Shown here piece after piece: positions 25,740 to 36,274 of a stretch of DNA of 64,000 nucleotides. The translations under genes and the position numbers were made by a program. This stretch comes from Brachycybe producta. Taxonomy: Eukaryota > Arthropoda > Diplopoda > Playtdesmida > Andrognathidae. The notes under the pieces are model-generated. The model saw only the letters and a program-made list of their open reading frames with translations, was not told the origin of the DNA and did not search any database. The DNA is taken from assembly GCA_036925085.1 (NCBI GenBank), contig JAUPFP010000039.1, positions 1,613,501 to 1,677,500 of the forward strand. Direction: 5' to 3'. Numbering within the stretch: the first letter of the stretch is position 1; each line of letters starts with the position of its first letter.

Positions 25740-26285
25740 GTGTTCAGTTTGGCGCTTTTTCAGTTAGGCGTTTATTCAGAGGTTTTCTTCTTGAATTTAG
25801 ATCTAACAAATTGGGTTTGTTAGATCTAAATTCAAGAAGAAAACCTCTGAATAAACGCCTAACTGAAAAAGCGCAAAACTGAAAAAGCGCAAAACTGAAA
25901 AAGCGCAAAACTGAACAAACACCAAACTGAATAAGTGTCAAACTGAACAAGCGCCAAATTGAATAAGCGTTAAGTACCTAACTAAACAAATGACAACATT
26001 AAGCGTTAAGCACCAAACTGAATATGCGTTAAGCGCCAAACTAAACAAATAAATAGAATTAAACGTTAAGTGCCAAATTGAACAAACGCCAAACTGAACA
26101 AGTATTAAACTACCAAACTGAATAAGTGTCAAACTGAACAAGCACCAAACTGAATAAGCGTTAAGCGCCAAACTAAACAAATGCAAACAGAATTAAGCGT
26201 TACGCGCCAAACTGTACAAACGCCAAACAGAATAAGCATCAAACGCTTATTCAGTTTGTTGTTTATTCAGTTTGCCGCTTAATCA
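25740..26285. repeat. Perfect hairpin followed by a degenerate minisatellite
   Basis: At 25741-25880 arms of about 65 nt match almost perfectly (GCGCTTTTTCAGTTAGGCGT, then TTATTCAGAGGTTTTCTTCT). After it comes a tandem array of AAACTGAATAAGCGCC / AAACTGAACAAGCGTTAAGC units. Similar but much decayed units lie at 2770-3110. Confidence 0.85.
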
Positions 26286-26515
26286 GTCACTAGCTCAAAG
26301 GAAAGTTTTCCCCATAGCAATGGTAACAACACTAAAGGTAGCAGAAAGGAAAAAAACCTTTAAATTTTCATTTTTGGTTTGTGTTTTATGAAGATGTGTT
26401 CTCCTCGTTAATAAAACAAGAAGAGTATTTATTGATTGATTCCTTGTGTGTGTGTCCTACGTTGGGCCCATTCTTCCATCTTGTTCGCGTAGACATCGCG
26501 TTCATATTTAAGCAA

Positions 26516-26518
<3 letters not shown>

Positions 26519-26549
<31 letters not shown>
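26519..26549. repeat. (GA)n microsatellite
   Basis: Uninterrupted AG/GA run of about 30 bp. Similar short runs occur near 8822, 8890, 9610, 10280, 14715, 17745, 19130, 22205 and 30333. Confidence 0.9.
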
Positions 26550-26551
<2 letters not shown>

Positions 26552-27289
26552 GAGAAATATCGAAAAATAAAAATAAACAACTGGCAAAATGTATACTTAC
26601 GTAGCTTAATTATGATTATTAATTATACAAATATTCAAATTAGATGCATTAGGCATTTATGACAAAATCCTACAAATTAAAACTCTGTAGAAATAATTTT
26701 TAAGCTTCTTAATAAATTATAATTATACCTGCCTCATCCTAAGAAAGAAGCTTGTGACGTCAGAGGAAACGATTGTGTCATTTTATCTGATAAAAAATGT
26801 GGTGTAATTAAAAAACAAAACAATTCAAGAATCCTTTTGTTAAAACAGTTTTAAAATGTTCCATAATCATCTCTTTTTATTATTAGACTAAATGACACAA
26901 TCTTCGTCAATCCCTATGACGTCATAAGCTTCTTCTATATAGACGTTCAAATTTATTCCTGCAAAAAAAATGTGATCCCTGTGAGTGTCACAGACTAACA
27001 GACCGTACCAACCTCACTGCCACACGTATTATAGACTAGAAGATTCATAGACACGACAGTCACGTCTTGTCCATATGGACCTGACGTCACATCGCTGAAT
27101 AAATCAATGAATTTTATTAAATGTGTATTAACTGTCACAGTTGCAAACCCTGATGACGTCATTTTCACGTCACACATTTGGGTGCGTTCAGTTGCTAAGC
27201 ACTTTTGAAACTGCTTCAGCAAATGTGACGTGCTTAGGATTATTTGTTAGCATTTCTAGTGGCCCCACTTTTACAGTCTACAATCGTAC

Positions 27290-27497
27290 ACAGGCATTTA
27301 GAAATCGGGACGAACACAAGTTGGCTCCGCCCTTTTTTTATGACGACCGGCAACTTTTAATTGGTTGGTTATGTAGTCTAACGTCACATGCTCCGCCCTT
27401 TTCAACGTCGAACCACACAACAAACCAATTAGAAGTTGCCGCTCGTCATAAAAAGGGCGGAGCCAACTTGTGTTCGTCCCGATTTTTAAATGCCTGT
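27290..27497. mobile_element. Family S MITE, subfamily S1
   Basis: Near-perfect fold-back with arms CATTTAGAAATCGGGACGAA and inverse. CAATCGTA flanks it at 27281-27288 and 27498-27505. Confidence 0.85.
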
Positions 27498-27524
27498 CAA
27501 TCGTAGACAGCAACAGTTTCTCCA

Positions 27525-27780
27525 TCGTTTTAAATATAAAACGTTTTCCACTTTGGCAATAGATGGCGCCAATTTAAATGCAAGCTATGAGTTCAATTCC
27601 TTTTCGATCATTTATTGCAACTTCATTATTGCGGCTTCAAACGAAGCGGGAACGGATATGTTGGGTGCAATACATTCAATAGAAGACAAGCATGTCTTCA
27701 TTTCCGGTGTGCAATGCGCGCCTCAAATGATAGGACAATTCAGAGTGGACTTGGTTAAGGTGCTTCTATGAGAAAGAAAC
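27525..27780. repeat. Dispersed repeat, second copy
   Basis: Partner of the repeat at 16.2-16.5 kb. An open frame of about 90 codons spans it but has no recognisable protein, and the other copy is closed. Confidence 0.5.
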
Positions 27781-28452
27781 TTTGGAAATTCATAGAGCAA
27801 CTGCAATTATGCTTTTTTTTACTAATCAAACACTGGTTTGAGGCTAGAACTGAAGTTGACAACTAACAGTAACCAGAAATCTAGCCTCTAAAAGCGTAAC
27901 TGCAGTTGCTGCAGTTGATGATTTGATTACTTCATGATTAGCATTTGAGCCACATCATTAGCAAATGTTTAAAGTTAGCAGTTGCTTCAAGTTAGCCGTA
28001 GCCGAACACGTAAAAATAGCTGTGAGAAATACTATCAATACACATGTTATTTATGGAGCTCATTTTTCGGTACAGCGTTTTCTTTTAGTTTCCGATTACG
28101 GCCTCATTGTATCTGTCTATCCGCTTGAAAAGAAGGAAGAAAAGAATTATCGATTCCCTGAGTGTTTTTTTTTCTTTTATGGGGTTCCGCTTTGACCTTG
28201 ACCTGATCTACACTCAACGCTTTATAAAAAGAAAACCACACAATACTAGTAGTGGCTCCTAAAACTCCTCATCGGGTTACCCCATCATCATCATCATCAT
28301 CATTCACGTGACAAGTTCCACGTGATTTGTATCATAAACGGGTCATAATTTACTACTTATAATCACTCTTAATAATTAGTAATCACATCTTAAGTAATCA
28401 GCTGATGATTGAATCATCACCACCACTTCAATACATGCTTAAGATTCAAACA

Positions 28453-28690
28453 TACATTCGAATCTTGATTATCCGGATGTCTAATCCGGACTTCCGGGTA
28501 ACCCGGACTGGGTTTTATCATAATAATGTTTTTTTTAGTTTATCATAGTTTTTCACTTTTAACTTTTCCACAAGCCAAGGAGAGAATTAAACTTTAAAAA
28601 AACCCGTCGATTTTCCGGATTATCGGAACTTGTAGTATTACGGAACAGATCCGGTCCAATTTAGTCCGGATAATCAAGATTCTACTGCAA
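28453..28690. mobile_element. Pogo-like MITE (ATTATCCGGA termini)
   Basis: Left TCGAATCTTGATTATCCGGA and right (inverted) GTAGAATCTTGATTATCCGG, about 240 bp. It is a second, better preserved copy of the element at 5.1 kb, lying just left of the SAM-like exon. Confidence 0.7.
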
Positions 28691-28792
28691 CTCAAAATAA
28701 ATCATGTCTCTTCCTCCCCCCAATGATGATAACAATTGCCAATCGATATTTATACTTAATAATTAATGATAAACCCGGAAGTGAACACTTAC

Positions 28793-29089
28793 CTCTAATC
28801 CTCCGCCCGTTTTCTGTTCAAACTCTCGCGCCAATCGCAGCGCTTGTAGCGCCCTCTCTCGTTGCGCCTTATCTTCAATGCGAGTGACATCATCGATGGT
28901 TAGACGACAGAATCGCCTGAGTGGCATCGTAGCGGGAAAAACATCCAGTAATTCCAGAAGCTGAAACTGAGCCAGAAAGTCACCCAAGTTCACAGTGGAA
29001 CGGCTAGTGGGAGCTGATGACGAACGGCTAAAGATGTCGCGGCGCCAACGACGCCAACGACAAACGTCCAAATCGGAGGACATCTTCAT
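28793..29089 (-). CDS. Orphan coding exon with a SAM-like helical segment
   Basis: An open exon of 99 codons that is clearly richer in G+C than its surroundings. It ends in phase 0 at a strong donor (GAG|GTAAGT). The N-terminus is basic and serine-rich (RWRRWRRDIF, SRSSSAPTSRS). Residues about 35-95 contain short helical stretches (LGDFLAQFQLLELLD, then LRRFCRLTIDDVTRIED, then RERALQALRLAREFE) spaced like a sterile alpha motif domain, a protein-interaction fold. The family assignment is inference from pattern only. I chose the ATG at 29089. An in-frame ATG at 29167 would add a T-rich hydrophobic stretch (FFLLLSCLFQIFLLLFF), which looks more like intron or 5' UTR than protein. The remaining exons must lie to the left and I could not find them. 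The parent gene is unrecognised. Confidence 0.5.
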
Positions 29090-29344
29090 TGTAAAAAATA
29101 ATAATAAAAAGATTTGAAATAAACAAGACAATAATAAAAAAAAGTCTTTCATTCGACCTTCAGTCATTCAAGCTCATATAAAAAAAATATTAACCATAAA
29201 ATTAATCTTTATAACCACTTTTGAATACGTACAAACAAGAACAACAAGAGCGCCACCTATTCACAATATTTAAGATGGTTTATATGAGCAGCTTCACTTT
29301 TGAACTCTTGATTATTCCGTCTTTCAGAAGAGCAACGCATTAAG

Positions 29345-29466
29345 ACAGGCAAGTGTGCTCAGCACTAAAATGTCGTTTACTCCACCCTTTTATGAGATTA
29401 GACCAATAAGAAATTGATAGCGCTCATAAAAGGCCAGGGGGTTTATTGCTGGGCACACTTGCCTGC
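29345..29466. mobile_element. Family S MITE, subfamily S3, shortened
   Basis: Termini ACAGGCAAGTGTGC / GCACACTTGCCTGC with a reduced centre. The flanks CGCATTAAG and CACATTAAG are a 9-bp duplication with one mismatch. It interrupts a family P arm. Confidence 0.8.
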
Positions 29467-29479
29467 CACATTAAGAGGA

Positions 29480-29990
29480 ACTTGAAAGTGTTTTAGAAAC
29501 TAGAAGTGTAGTTCAATCCGCTTAAGGATATGTTCATGTATCTTTCAAAATAAACATTTTATTGCAGTTTGAAAAAAAAATGTAAAGAAAATGATATTTT
29601 TTTAATTTTTGTCTATAAAAAGGTTATTTTGAAAAAGATTTCAACATGAAATTTAGTTTCTAAAACACTTTCAAGTCTTTCCGAAACAAAATGAACACTT
29701 CTAAACTAGAAAGTGTTTTAGAAAGTAGAAGTGTAGTTCAATCCACTTAAGGATATGTTCATGTATCTTTCAAAATAAACATTTTATGGACAAAAATTTA
29801 AAAAAACAATATCTTTTCCTCAAATTTAGTCAATTTCAAATTGACATAAAAAAGTTTATTTTGAAAGATATTAATATCAAAATCACTATGAAGTGATTCC
29901 TCTACCCTTCTAGTTTCTAAAACAGTTTCAAAGTTTCTCTTCATTTTGCTCAGGTCTTGAAAAACAGAATAATCGAGTAGGAGAGCGTAA
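29480..29990. mobile_element. Two adjacent family P copies
   Basis: Copies at about 29480-29690 and 29705-29990 share AGTGTAGTTCAATCC and GGATATGTTCATGTATC, which suggests a local duplication. Confidence 0.75.
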
Positions 29991-30523
29991 AACACGAATT
30001 ACACCAGCGTTTCGTTAACTTTTCCAGTAACGGAACCCTAAGCAACATTATTTTAATATGCGGAACCCCTATTTGTCAAAGTAAAAACTATTTTAATTAG
30101 TTTTTTTTTTATTTAGATTTTTTAATTATCATTTCTGTAATCGGGGAAATATTTAAATATTATAAAATCTTCACATGCAAAAAGTGGAACCCCTACGAAT
30201 AATTTGCGAAACCTTAGTATTTCCGCGAAAAACATTGGTTTACCCTTTAAACCACCCCTTTAATACGCACAAACAAAAACGAATTGAGCGCCATCTTGCG
30301 ACAATGTTTAATCATTGATTAATATTCATGATAGAGAGAGAGAGAGAGAGAGAGAGCTTATCTAAAATAATATTTACAATTCATTTTAATGTTTGGGTTT
30401 TGATAAAATTGAAACACTACTTGTCTGTGATTGGTTAAAATGAAGCGTGTTTGTAAAATGTGCGTATTCAGGCCAAGGACACCTTGTACATTACGCACAC
30501 AACCACATTATTATTATTATCGT

Positions 30524-31175
30524 AAGGCCCGCTTCACACGGACTGCTTTGTGTCGACACAAAAACCTGGTTGTTTTTTAGCTTTTAGATGTTGTTTTAAA
30601 CCGTTTACAGTTACACCGTTTTCGTTTCAAACACAGTGGCGACCAGTGTTTGAATCCAACCACAAGTGGCGACCATCGCCGCCTGTTTCTCACTGATAAT
30701 TATGCTATTTTATGAACAGCCCGATTTTCGAATTCTGATTAATTCTATCTTTCAAAAGAAGCGAAATTACGAGAAACTAAAAAGTGTTTTAGAAACTAGA
30801 AGGGTAGCTCAATCAATTACGAGTATTTTCATGTTGATATCTTTCAAAATAAACTTTTTATAAGAAAAAATTTTAAAAAAAAAATCGTACGCGTAAAGTT
30901 TGGTCATTTTCAAACTCGCATAAAAAAAGCTTATTTTGAAAGATATCAACATGAAAATGCTCGTAATTGATTGAGTTACCATTCTAGTTTTTAGTTTCCT
31001 CTTCATTTTGCAGCTGAATGACGGAATCACGAGGTATTCAAATCTACATTACGACCCATACTATTGGCCCGCACTGCCAGCATTCCAGTGGTTCGTGTGA
31101 AATAAGTCGCGCGAGCCACTACGCGACGCTACTACTGTGTTGTGGTCGCAAAGTGGTCCGTGTGAAACGGGCCTT
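30524..31175. mobile_element. TIR element AAGGCCCG...CGGGCCTT with a family P copy inside
   Basis: Terminal inverted repeats AAGGCCCGCTTCACACGGAC and, inverted, AAGGCCCGTTTCACACGGAC. The interior has further GTCGCAAAGTGG/CTTTGTGTCGAC pairs. A complete family P element (about 30705-31020) sits in the middle, so the host element is older. No coding capacity. Confidence 0.8.
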
Positions 31176-32149
31176 AAAAAGCCTTCTCTCTTTTATTATT
31201 TATATTACTCACTTGTTGTTCTTTAAAAACTAAAAGGATAGATCGTTCGGATAAACGAAGTTCATCGTCCTCCTCCTCCAAAATGATACAAAGATCGGAT
31301 AAAACAACTTGAATACTTCAGAATTTAATTATTATTATTATTAGAGATGCGACGACAACACGGATGACGTCATATCAAAGCTAACTTCGATTACAACTAA
31401 AAAGTTTTCTCTAATTGAAACACAACATCGTAGTATAATGATGATAACATGTGTCTGAAGTTTTATTGCGGAGGGAAATCGTTCCCATCGATAAAAAAAA
31501 TACACAATAAGAAGAACGGAAGAAGCAAAATGATATAATAATCGTCCCTTAATTCTGGTTGCGCCGCCGCTGCTGCTGCTGTTCAGCCGCTGAATTAATA
31601 ATCAGGGCGCCAATTGAGTCACCAAAAGAGTTCATAGAACGCAAATAAAACACATTGAAGCGTCTTAAAGCGCACTTATTATTGTCTTAAAAGTGAACAT
31701 TTTAACGCATGCATCTTACGTAAGACAGATTCGAACCTCACAAACTAACCGAACCGAACGAAAACAATGCAAAATCAGAACCCTCATTTTCCCCCACCCA
31801 CCACATCTACACAATAAAACACAGACGGCCCACACACAAGTCACAGACCCACACAATAAAACTTGATCTTTGATAATAATGCAAATAAATCGATAAAGTA
31901 CCGTTTACGATATTATACGTAAATATATCGATACGTTCATAAATATATTCCCAGATCTTATGCGCCATCTAGGGAGACATATAGTAACTAAGATTAAATC
32001 TAACTATAGCCTCTTTCTAATAAAAGGCCTGTCAAGATTTAGAATATTTAGGTAAAGTAAATAACCATGTTAGAAAACGACGACGAAAATGACCCTGAAG
32101 AATCGTCTATCTTGGTTAATAGGCTATTGTCAAACCACATTTAACACAT
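31176..32149. other. Gene-free stretch at the edge of the gene cluster
   Basis: Short ATT and GCT triplet runs (31329, 31565) and no family member. No exon recognised. Confidence 0.4.
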
Positions 32150-32250
32150 TAAAAAGAGAGGGTGCCAAAAAGTGGGATGCAAAGCACTGACCGCCAGTTC
32201 AGAGAGCAGAGACGTTAACACAATGATATACTGCCAACCGTGACTTTCAA
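32150..32250 (-). repeat. Diverged tRNA-like segment of the composite repeat
   Basis: Read on the minus strand: TGCTCTCTGAACTGGCGGTC, close to the CTGCTCTCTGAGCTGAAGGTC of the copy at 35.2 kb. It has AACACATTAAAAA on the outer side as there. The B-box is decayed. Confidence 0.5.
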
Positions 32251-32480
32251 AATAAACTTTTTACACACAAAAAAATAAAAACATTGTCTTGCTTTTTATG
32301 TCAGTTTGAAAACGATCTAACTTTAAAGCAGACGATAATTTATAATTTTTCTAAATAAAAAGTTTATCTTGAAAGATATCACAACTTATTCTAGTTTTTA
32401 GCACACTTTCAATTTCTCCTCAATGTTGTTCCTGAAATTACAAGATAACCAGAATTCAAAAATCAACTGCTGCCTACTAA
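32230..32480. mobile_element. Family P copy, left arm truncated
   Basis: Begins in ACTTTCAAAATAAACTTTTT and continues to the right arm ACTTATTCTAGTTTTTAGCA. It lies just downstream of MYG1. Confidence 0.65.
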
Positions 32481-32532
32481 AACATAAAAGTTGAGATTTA
32501 AAACAAACTCATCAATTTCTAACAAAAATGTT

Positions 32533-32538
32533 TTTAAT
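32533..32538 (-). terminator. Putative poly(A) signal of MYG1 (ATTAAA)
   Basis: ATTAAA on the minus strand, a few nucleotides beyond the MYG1 stop codon. It is a common variant of the AATAAA signal, but a very short 3' UTR would be implied. Confidence 0.4.
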
Positions 32539-32541
32539 CGC

Positions 32542-34003
32542 TTAATCGTGCTTGTTTATTAGCGAATTCTTAAGATGATGCTCTTTCAGGGTCTCTCTTG
32601 CCATTCTCAGAACTCCCAACCGATCTTCGTGACCACCGATGAACCCGGTCGCATGAACAAACTGAATTCCCTTGATTCCACTCAATTCTTCGAGGTCTTT
32701 TTGACGAAGACCTCTCCATGGTTCCAAAAGCGGAACCCTACAAAGTTTAAAAAAAAAAACACGATCCAGATCATTACCAGTACTTACTTTGCAAAAAATA
32801 TATTCCGTACCGCAGTTCGAACGAATCTTTGAAGATCGGAACGCCCTGAACACGCCACATTCCGGATGTATCTTTAAATATTGCAAACTTAATTGGCACA
32901 GTGACCTGAAGTTCCTTTTCGAGATCAAACAAATGTTCCTTCCATGGATATCCGCCATTTTCAAACTCAATAATTTCCTCACTTTCATCAACCTGATTTG
33001 AAATCATACCATAAAATGTACACACGCAAAATAGGGAGTTACAAGAAAATCAAAGGTTTTGTTACATCTTTGAGACATTTCATGGCTTTCAATACAAAAT
33101 CTCTTGCAGGCCACCAAGATTTAGCGTAAAAGTTGATTCGTTCGACTAATTCGATTCCTACAAGTGAAAAAGCCTTTTCGAACTGCTTCTGAAGTGTTTT
33201 TGTTTTTAAAAAAAAACATTTAACATCCATTTGTTACTAGCAAATCGGATCATGAAACCTCAACGTCCATATCTTGTTCATTCCAAGACGGATTCAGATG
33301 TTTTACTCTTGAGCTGAGAGTCGAAGTTATTAAGTACCTATAAATAAAGTTAAAAGTTCCGTTATATCGTCGATGCGATTGAGAAGAAACTAAAAAAAAC
33401 CTGGGTTTCTCGTCGCAGATCGTGATACCATTATCGATTCCATCGATTTCTTCTATGAAGTTCTCGTAAACTTTATCATAAAGACTATGAACGAGTGTGG
33501 AATTATTTTCAAGATTGAGAATTTCGGCAAGTATCCGATATCCAAAATGGAGATACACTAAACCGGCGCTACTCAGTTTCGTCACGAATCGTTTTCCGGG
33601 GCAAAGACTAGCCATCGTCCCAGTGAATTCCCTATTTAAAATTTTATTAAGAATAAATACGTGTTTTGTATAAGGATCAGAACCTTTGATGATGATCATA
33701 AAGGTTCTTTGATGGATCGTAAACTCCTCCGACGTCAACGACGATGTCACATTCCTCAAGAACGACAGGATCACGTGATCTGAAGTAGAAACAAAACCCC
33801 TTAGTTAAACCACGTTCAACGTTAGTATTTTCACCTCTGAAAACCCACCTGACAATTTGCGCTTCTTTATATTCTGGTAGCTGTTTGAGCATGAAACAAG
33901 CTAGGACCTCGTCACAATGAAACATTCCGTTATGAGTTCCGATCTTCATCTTTTTTGGCAATTCCAAGTTTGCTTTCTTCGTTTCAGGCTCATTATCACC
34001 CAT
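32542..34003 (-). CDS. MYG1: MYG1 exonuclease homologue (DHH-family nuclease)
   Basis: Seven exons: 33849-34003, 33684-33779, 33401-33631, 33259-33337, 33066-33188, 32811-32992 and 32542-32737. Joined they give 353 codons with every phase consistent; vertebrate MYG1 is about 376 residues. The N-terminal motif [16 protein letters not shown], then [12 protein letters not shown] and YDHHQR, are the metal-binding signatures of the family. C-terminal landmarks are [24 protein letters not shown] and [14 protein letters not shown]1 is known as a 3'-5' RNA exonuclease of nucleolus and mitochondria; that role is family knowledge. The first in-frame ATG with good context (AAAATGGGT) is at 34003. The open frame continues upstream but only with a TTG, so a long mitochondrial presequence is not evident. 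Introns are tiny (52-73 nt). It is head-to-head with TRAIP about 4.4 kb away, with repeats between. Confidence 0.96.
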
Positions 34004-35000
34004 TTTTAATGATGAATAATTTTTAGCGTCTCTCTTATTAAACTTCAAATAATGAAAATGGCCACCTTTAACATAAAAGACGACATAAATAGGGCTTTCT
34101 TTTTGGATTCGCAGCAGCTTAGTCTCTATGCGGGCTGGGCGCGGTGTCTACCTAAAACGCAGAAATTGAAGAAACTAGAGAAATCCGGTTAAAATAAGAA
34201 ACATTAATAGGAAATTGCAGAAACCGCGGAAATTCATTCAAAATACGCCAAATTAATAAAAAATATGCAGTAAAATTTAGTAAAATCAATAAGAAATTGC
34301 AAAAACATTATTGTTTTTACTCATTTTCAATAGATTTCCGCAAGATTTTATTTAATATGGGTCATTTTAAAGGGCAGAATGTTATTAATTCTGGGCAGGT
34401 GAGGGTAATCGAGTGTAGGTGGGGGTATTCCCTAATAAACTGAACCATTCCCTGCCCAAAAATATCGCGACCTGCCCAGAAATAATGAAATTCTGCCCGT
34501 CCTGCCTTTTAGTATGACCCATTTAATATAACTTATTTTAAATGTAGTTATGTAGTATCACTTTGATATAGATCATTTTCAAGGGATTTTTGCAATTTCG
34601 GCGTCTTGAGGGTGGTATTCCCTATGCAGGAGATTTGTGGGGTAATATCACCACAGCCTCAGATTAGAGGCTATAAGTGGGCGCTAGTCAAAGAATAATT
34701 CAAAATTCGGTAAAGATAACCAAATAATAATAATTTAAACTGATTTTTTTACCTTTTCGTTTCAATAAATTCAAATGAAACCCAACGACGAGACGACTGA
34801 ACAAACAACTTTCCATTAACAGGAAATAGCTACAATGTTGCCGGATAACAATTCTACTTTTCCAAACAGGAAGAGGAAACAACTTTTACTACTTCCACAA
34901 TTGGCATCTGTAGACAGCCTTAGAATTTCTTTGGCTTCGCCCTTTTATGAGCGTCAGACCAACAATAACATCGTTCCAAAAAAAAAAACCAGTATCTTCT
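34004..35000. promoter_or_regulatory. MYG1 upstream region
   Basis: Likely contains the MYG1 promoter. A fold-back at about 34360-34520 pairs GGCAGAATGTTATTAATTCTGG and GGGCAGGT with inverses in CCTGCCCAGAAATAATG. No clear TATA box or shared promoter with TRAIP. Confidence 0.4.
34903..34967. mobile_element. Family S single arm (S2)
   Basis: One arm only: GGCATCTGTAGACAGC, then TTTGGCTTCGCCCTTTTATG. The other end is missing. Confidence 0.6.
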
Positions 35001-35094
35001 GGTGAAAGGCAGAAATTTGATCTCTCTACAAGGACCACAACACTGGTTCATCGCTAGATGTATTAACCATCTAAGCTATCCCGCCAAACACGCA

Positions 35095-35570
35095 TAACAG
35101 AATTTTAATAATAAATATATTTAATATTATTTCAAAAATTAAAACACATTAAAAAATAAAACACTCGACCGAGGTTCGAACCCAGGACCTTCAGCTCAGA
35201 GAGCAGGGCACTTAAGCCTCCAGCTATACTGACAACACCAACAGAGGACAGAATAAATTCTACTTAGGAATTTCTACACCTTGAATCTTTCCTAAAAATA
35301 AAATTAAAAAAAATTCAGCCAATGTAGATGGAGCCACCGTCTCCGTTGAAAAATTTTTGCCAAAAAGCAAAAACTTTTTTTTGAGGTATAGGATTTTTAA
35401 CATGGAACTTTTTTAATTAATGTTTCAAATGTTTGAAGACAGGGGCGCTATAATCAAATATTACATAGAGTCCGTGTATGAAGTGTTAGGTTAGTGGGTT
35501 AGTGTTGGGTTAGTGGGTTAGTGCTGGGTTAGGCTATGTTAGCGGAGAGGGAGGGGGTTAGAGTTTAAGA
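35095..35570 (-). repeat. Composite repeat, copy A (tRNA-like + body + TTAGG-like tail)
   Basis: tRNA-like part 35170-35236 on the minus strand: A-box-like TATAGCTGGAGG and B-box GGTTCGAACC. The body (about 35310-35480) begins AGCCAATGTAGATGGAGCCA and includes GCTATAATCAAATATTACAT. The tail is made of GGTTAGTGGGTTAGTGTTGG units. A second, diverged tRNA-like sequence (35040-35092, minus, TAGCTTAGATGG) adjoins it. The Pol III boxes point away from the body, unlike a standard SINE. Confidence 0.75.
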
Positions 35571-35624
35571 GGGAAAATTTAAAATTCGATACAATATGCG
35601 CACATAACTCATGTTTAAGAAAAT

Positions 35625-35865
35625 AACAATAGATGGAGCCACCGTCTCCATTAAAAAAATTTGCCAAAAAGCAAAAACTTTTTTTTGAGGTATAGGATTT
35701 TTAACATAGAACTTTTTTAATTAATGTTTCAAATGTTTGAAGACAGGGGCGCTATAATCAAATATTACATAGAGCCCATGTATAAAGTGGTAGGTTAGTG
35801 GGTTAGTGTTGGGTTAGGTTTGGTTAGTGGGTTAGTGTTAGGTTAATCGTAGTGTTGGGATAGGC
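35625..35865 (-). repeat. Composite repeat, copy A' (body and tail only)
   Basis: AGATGGAGCCACCGTCTCCA to the GGTTAGTGGGTTAGTGTTGG tail. It is nearly identical to copy A but lacks the tRNA-like part, so it may be a local partial duplication. Confidence 0.75.
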
Positions 35866-35877
35866 GTTTGGAACCAA

Positions 35878-35935
35878 TCAACCAGCACCAGAAATTCGTT
35901 TGCCCCGCCCTTTTATGAACGTCAGACCAAAGTCA
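35878..35935. mobile_element. Family S single arm (S3-like)
   Basis: CCAGCACCAGAAATTCGTTTG followed by CCCGCCCTTTTATGAACGTC; truncated. It lies next to the tail of a composite repeat copy. Confidence 0.55.
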
Positions 35936-36069
35936 CGTGATGTCGTCTCTCTTTATTCCAACCTCCTTCATATCAATGAAAATGATAGTTAATCAATCTT
36001 TAGCGAAAGCGTCATTGTTTAGCTGTATTTAGAAGGACATTTTGTAACTCACCAATTTATGCAGCCATA

Positions 36070-36145
36070 TGACGTCACTTACATAACAAATTGTTATATT
36101 AGACCGTGACGTCACTTACTATTGTTACATATGAAAGTGACGTCA
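36070..36145. promoter_or_regulatory. Three CRE-type palindromes TGACGTCA
   Basis: TGACGTCA at 36070-36077, 36107-36114 and 36138-36145, each followed by CTTA. This is the full CREB/ATF consensus. A fourth, mutated unit (GTGACATCAC) follows at about 36169. They may be an ordered tandem array of a decayed repeat rather than an enhancer. Confidence 0.45.
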
Positions 36146-36274
36146 CTTATATTGTAATATATGAACGTGACATCACATTGCTGGCTAAAGCGATGAGTAA
36201 ACAGAATGTTCCGATTAGTTCTGATGTTTGTTTGTTCTATACGGTGCTTCGCTAGGCGAACCTGCCTACTGCAC

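Noticed and set aside
25938-26186. Open frame of 82 codons with repeated NAYSVW-like units
   Set aside because: It is the minisatellite translated; the unit is degenerate and frame is not maintained along the array.
27141-27525. Open frames of 121 and 75 codons on opposite strands
   Set aside because: They cover a family S fold-back element; the same arm translated in two directions gives both.
29090-29167. An N-terminal hydrophobic anchor for the SAM-like protein
   Set aside because: The segment is almost pure T/TTA sequence typical of introns or UTRs here; the ATG at 29089 is a simpler start.
34004-34048. N-terminal extension of MYG1
   Set aside because: The frame is open but the upstream start would be TTG; no ATG is present, so the start at 34003 is preferred.
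35040-35236. Genuine tRNA genes
   Set aside because: A- and B-box similarity is clear, but no full cloverleaf with acceptor-stem pairing could be folded; they belong to the dispersed composite repeat.
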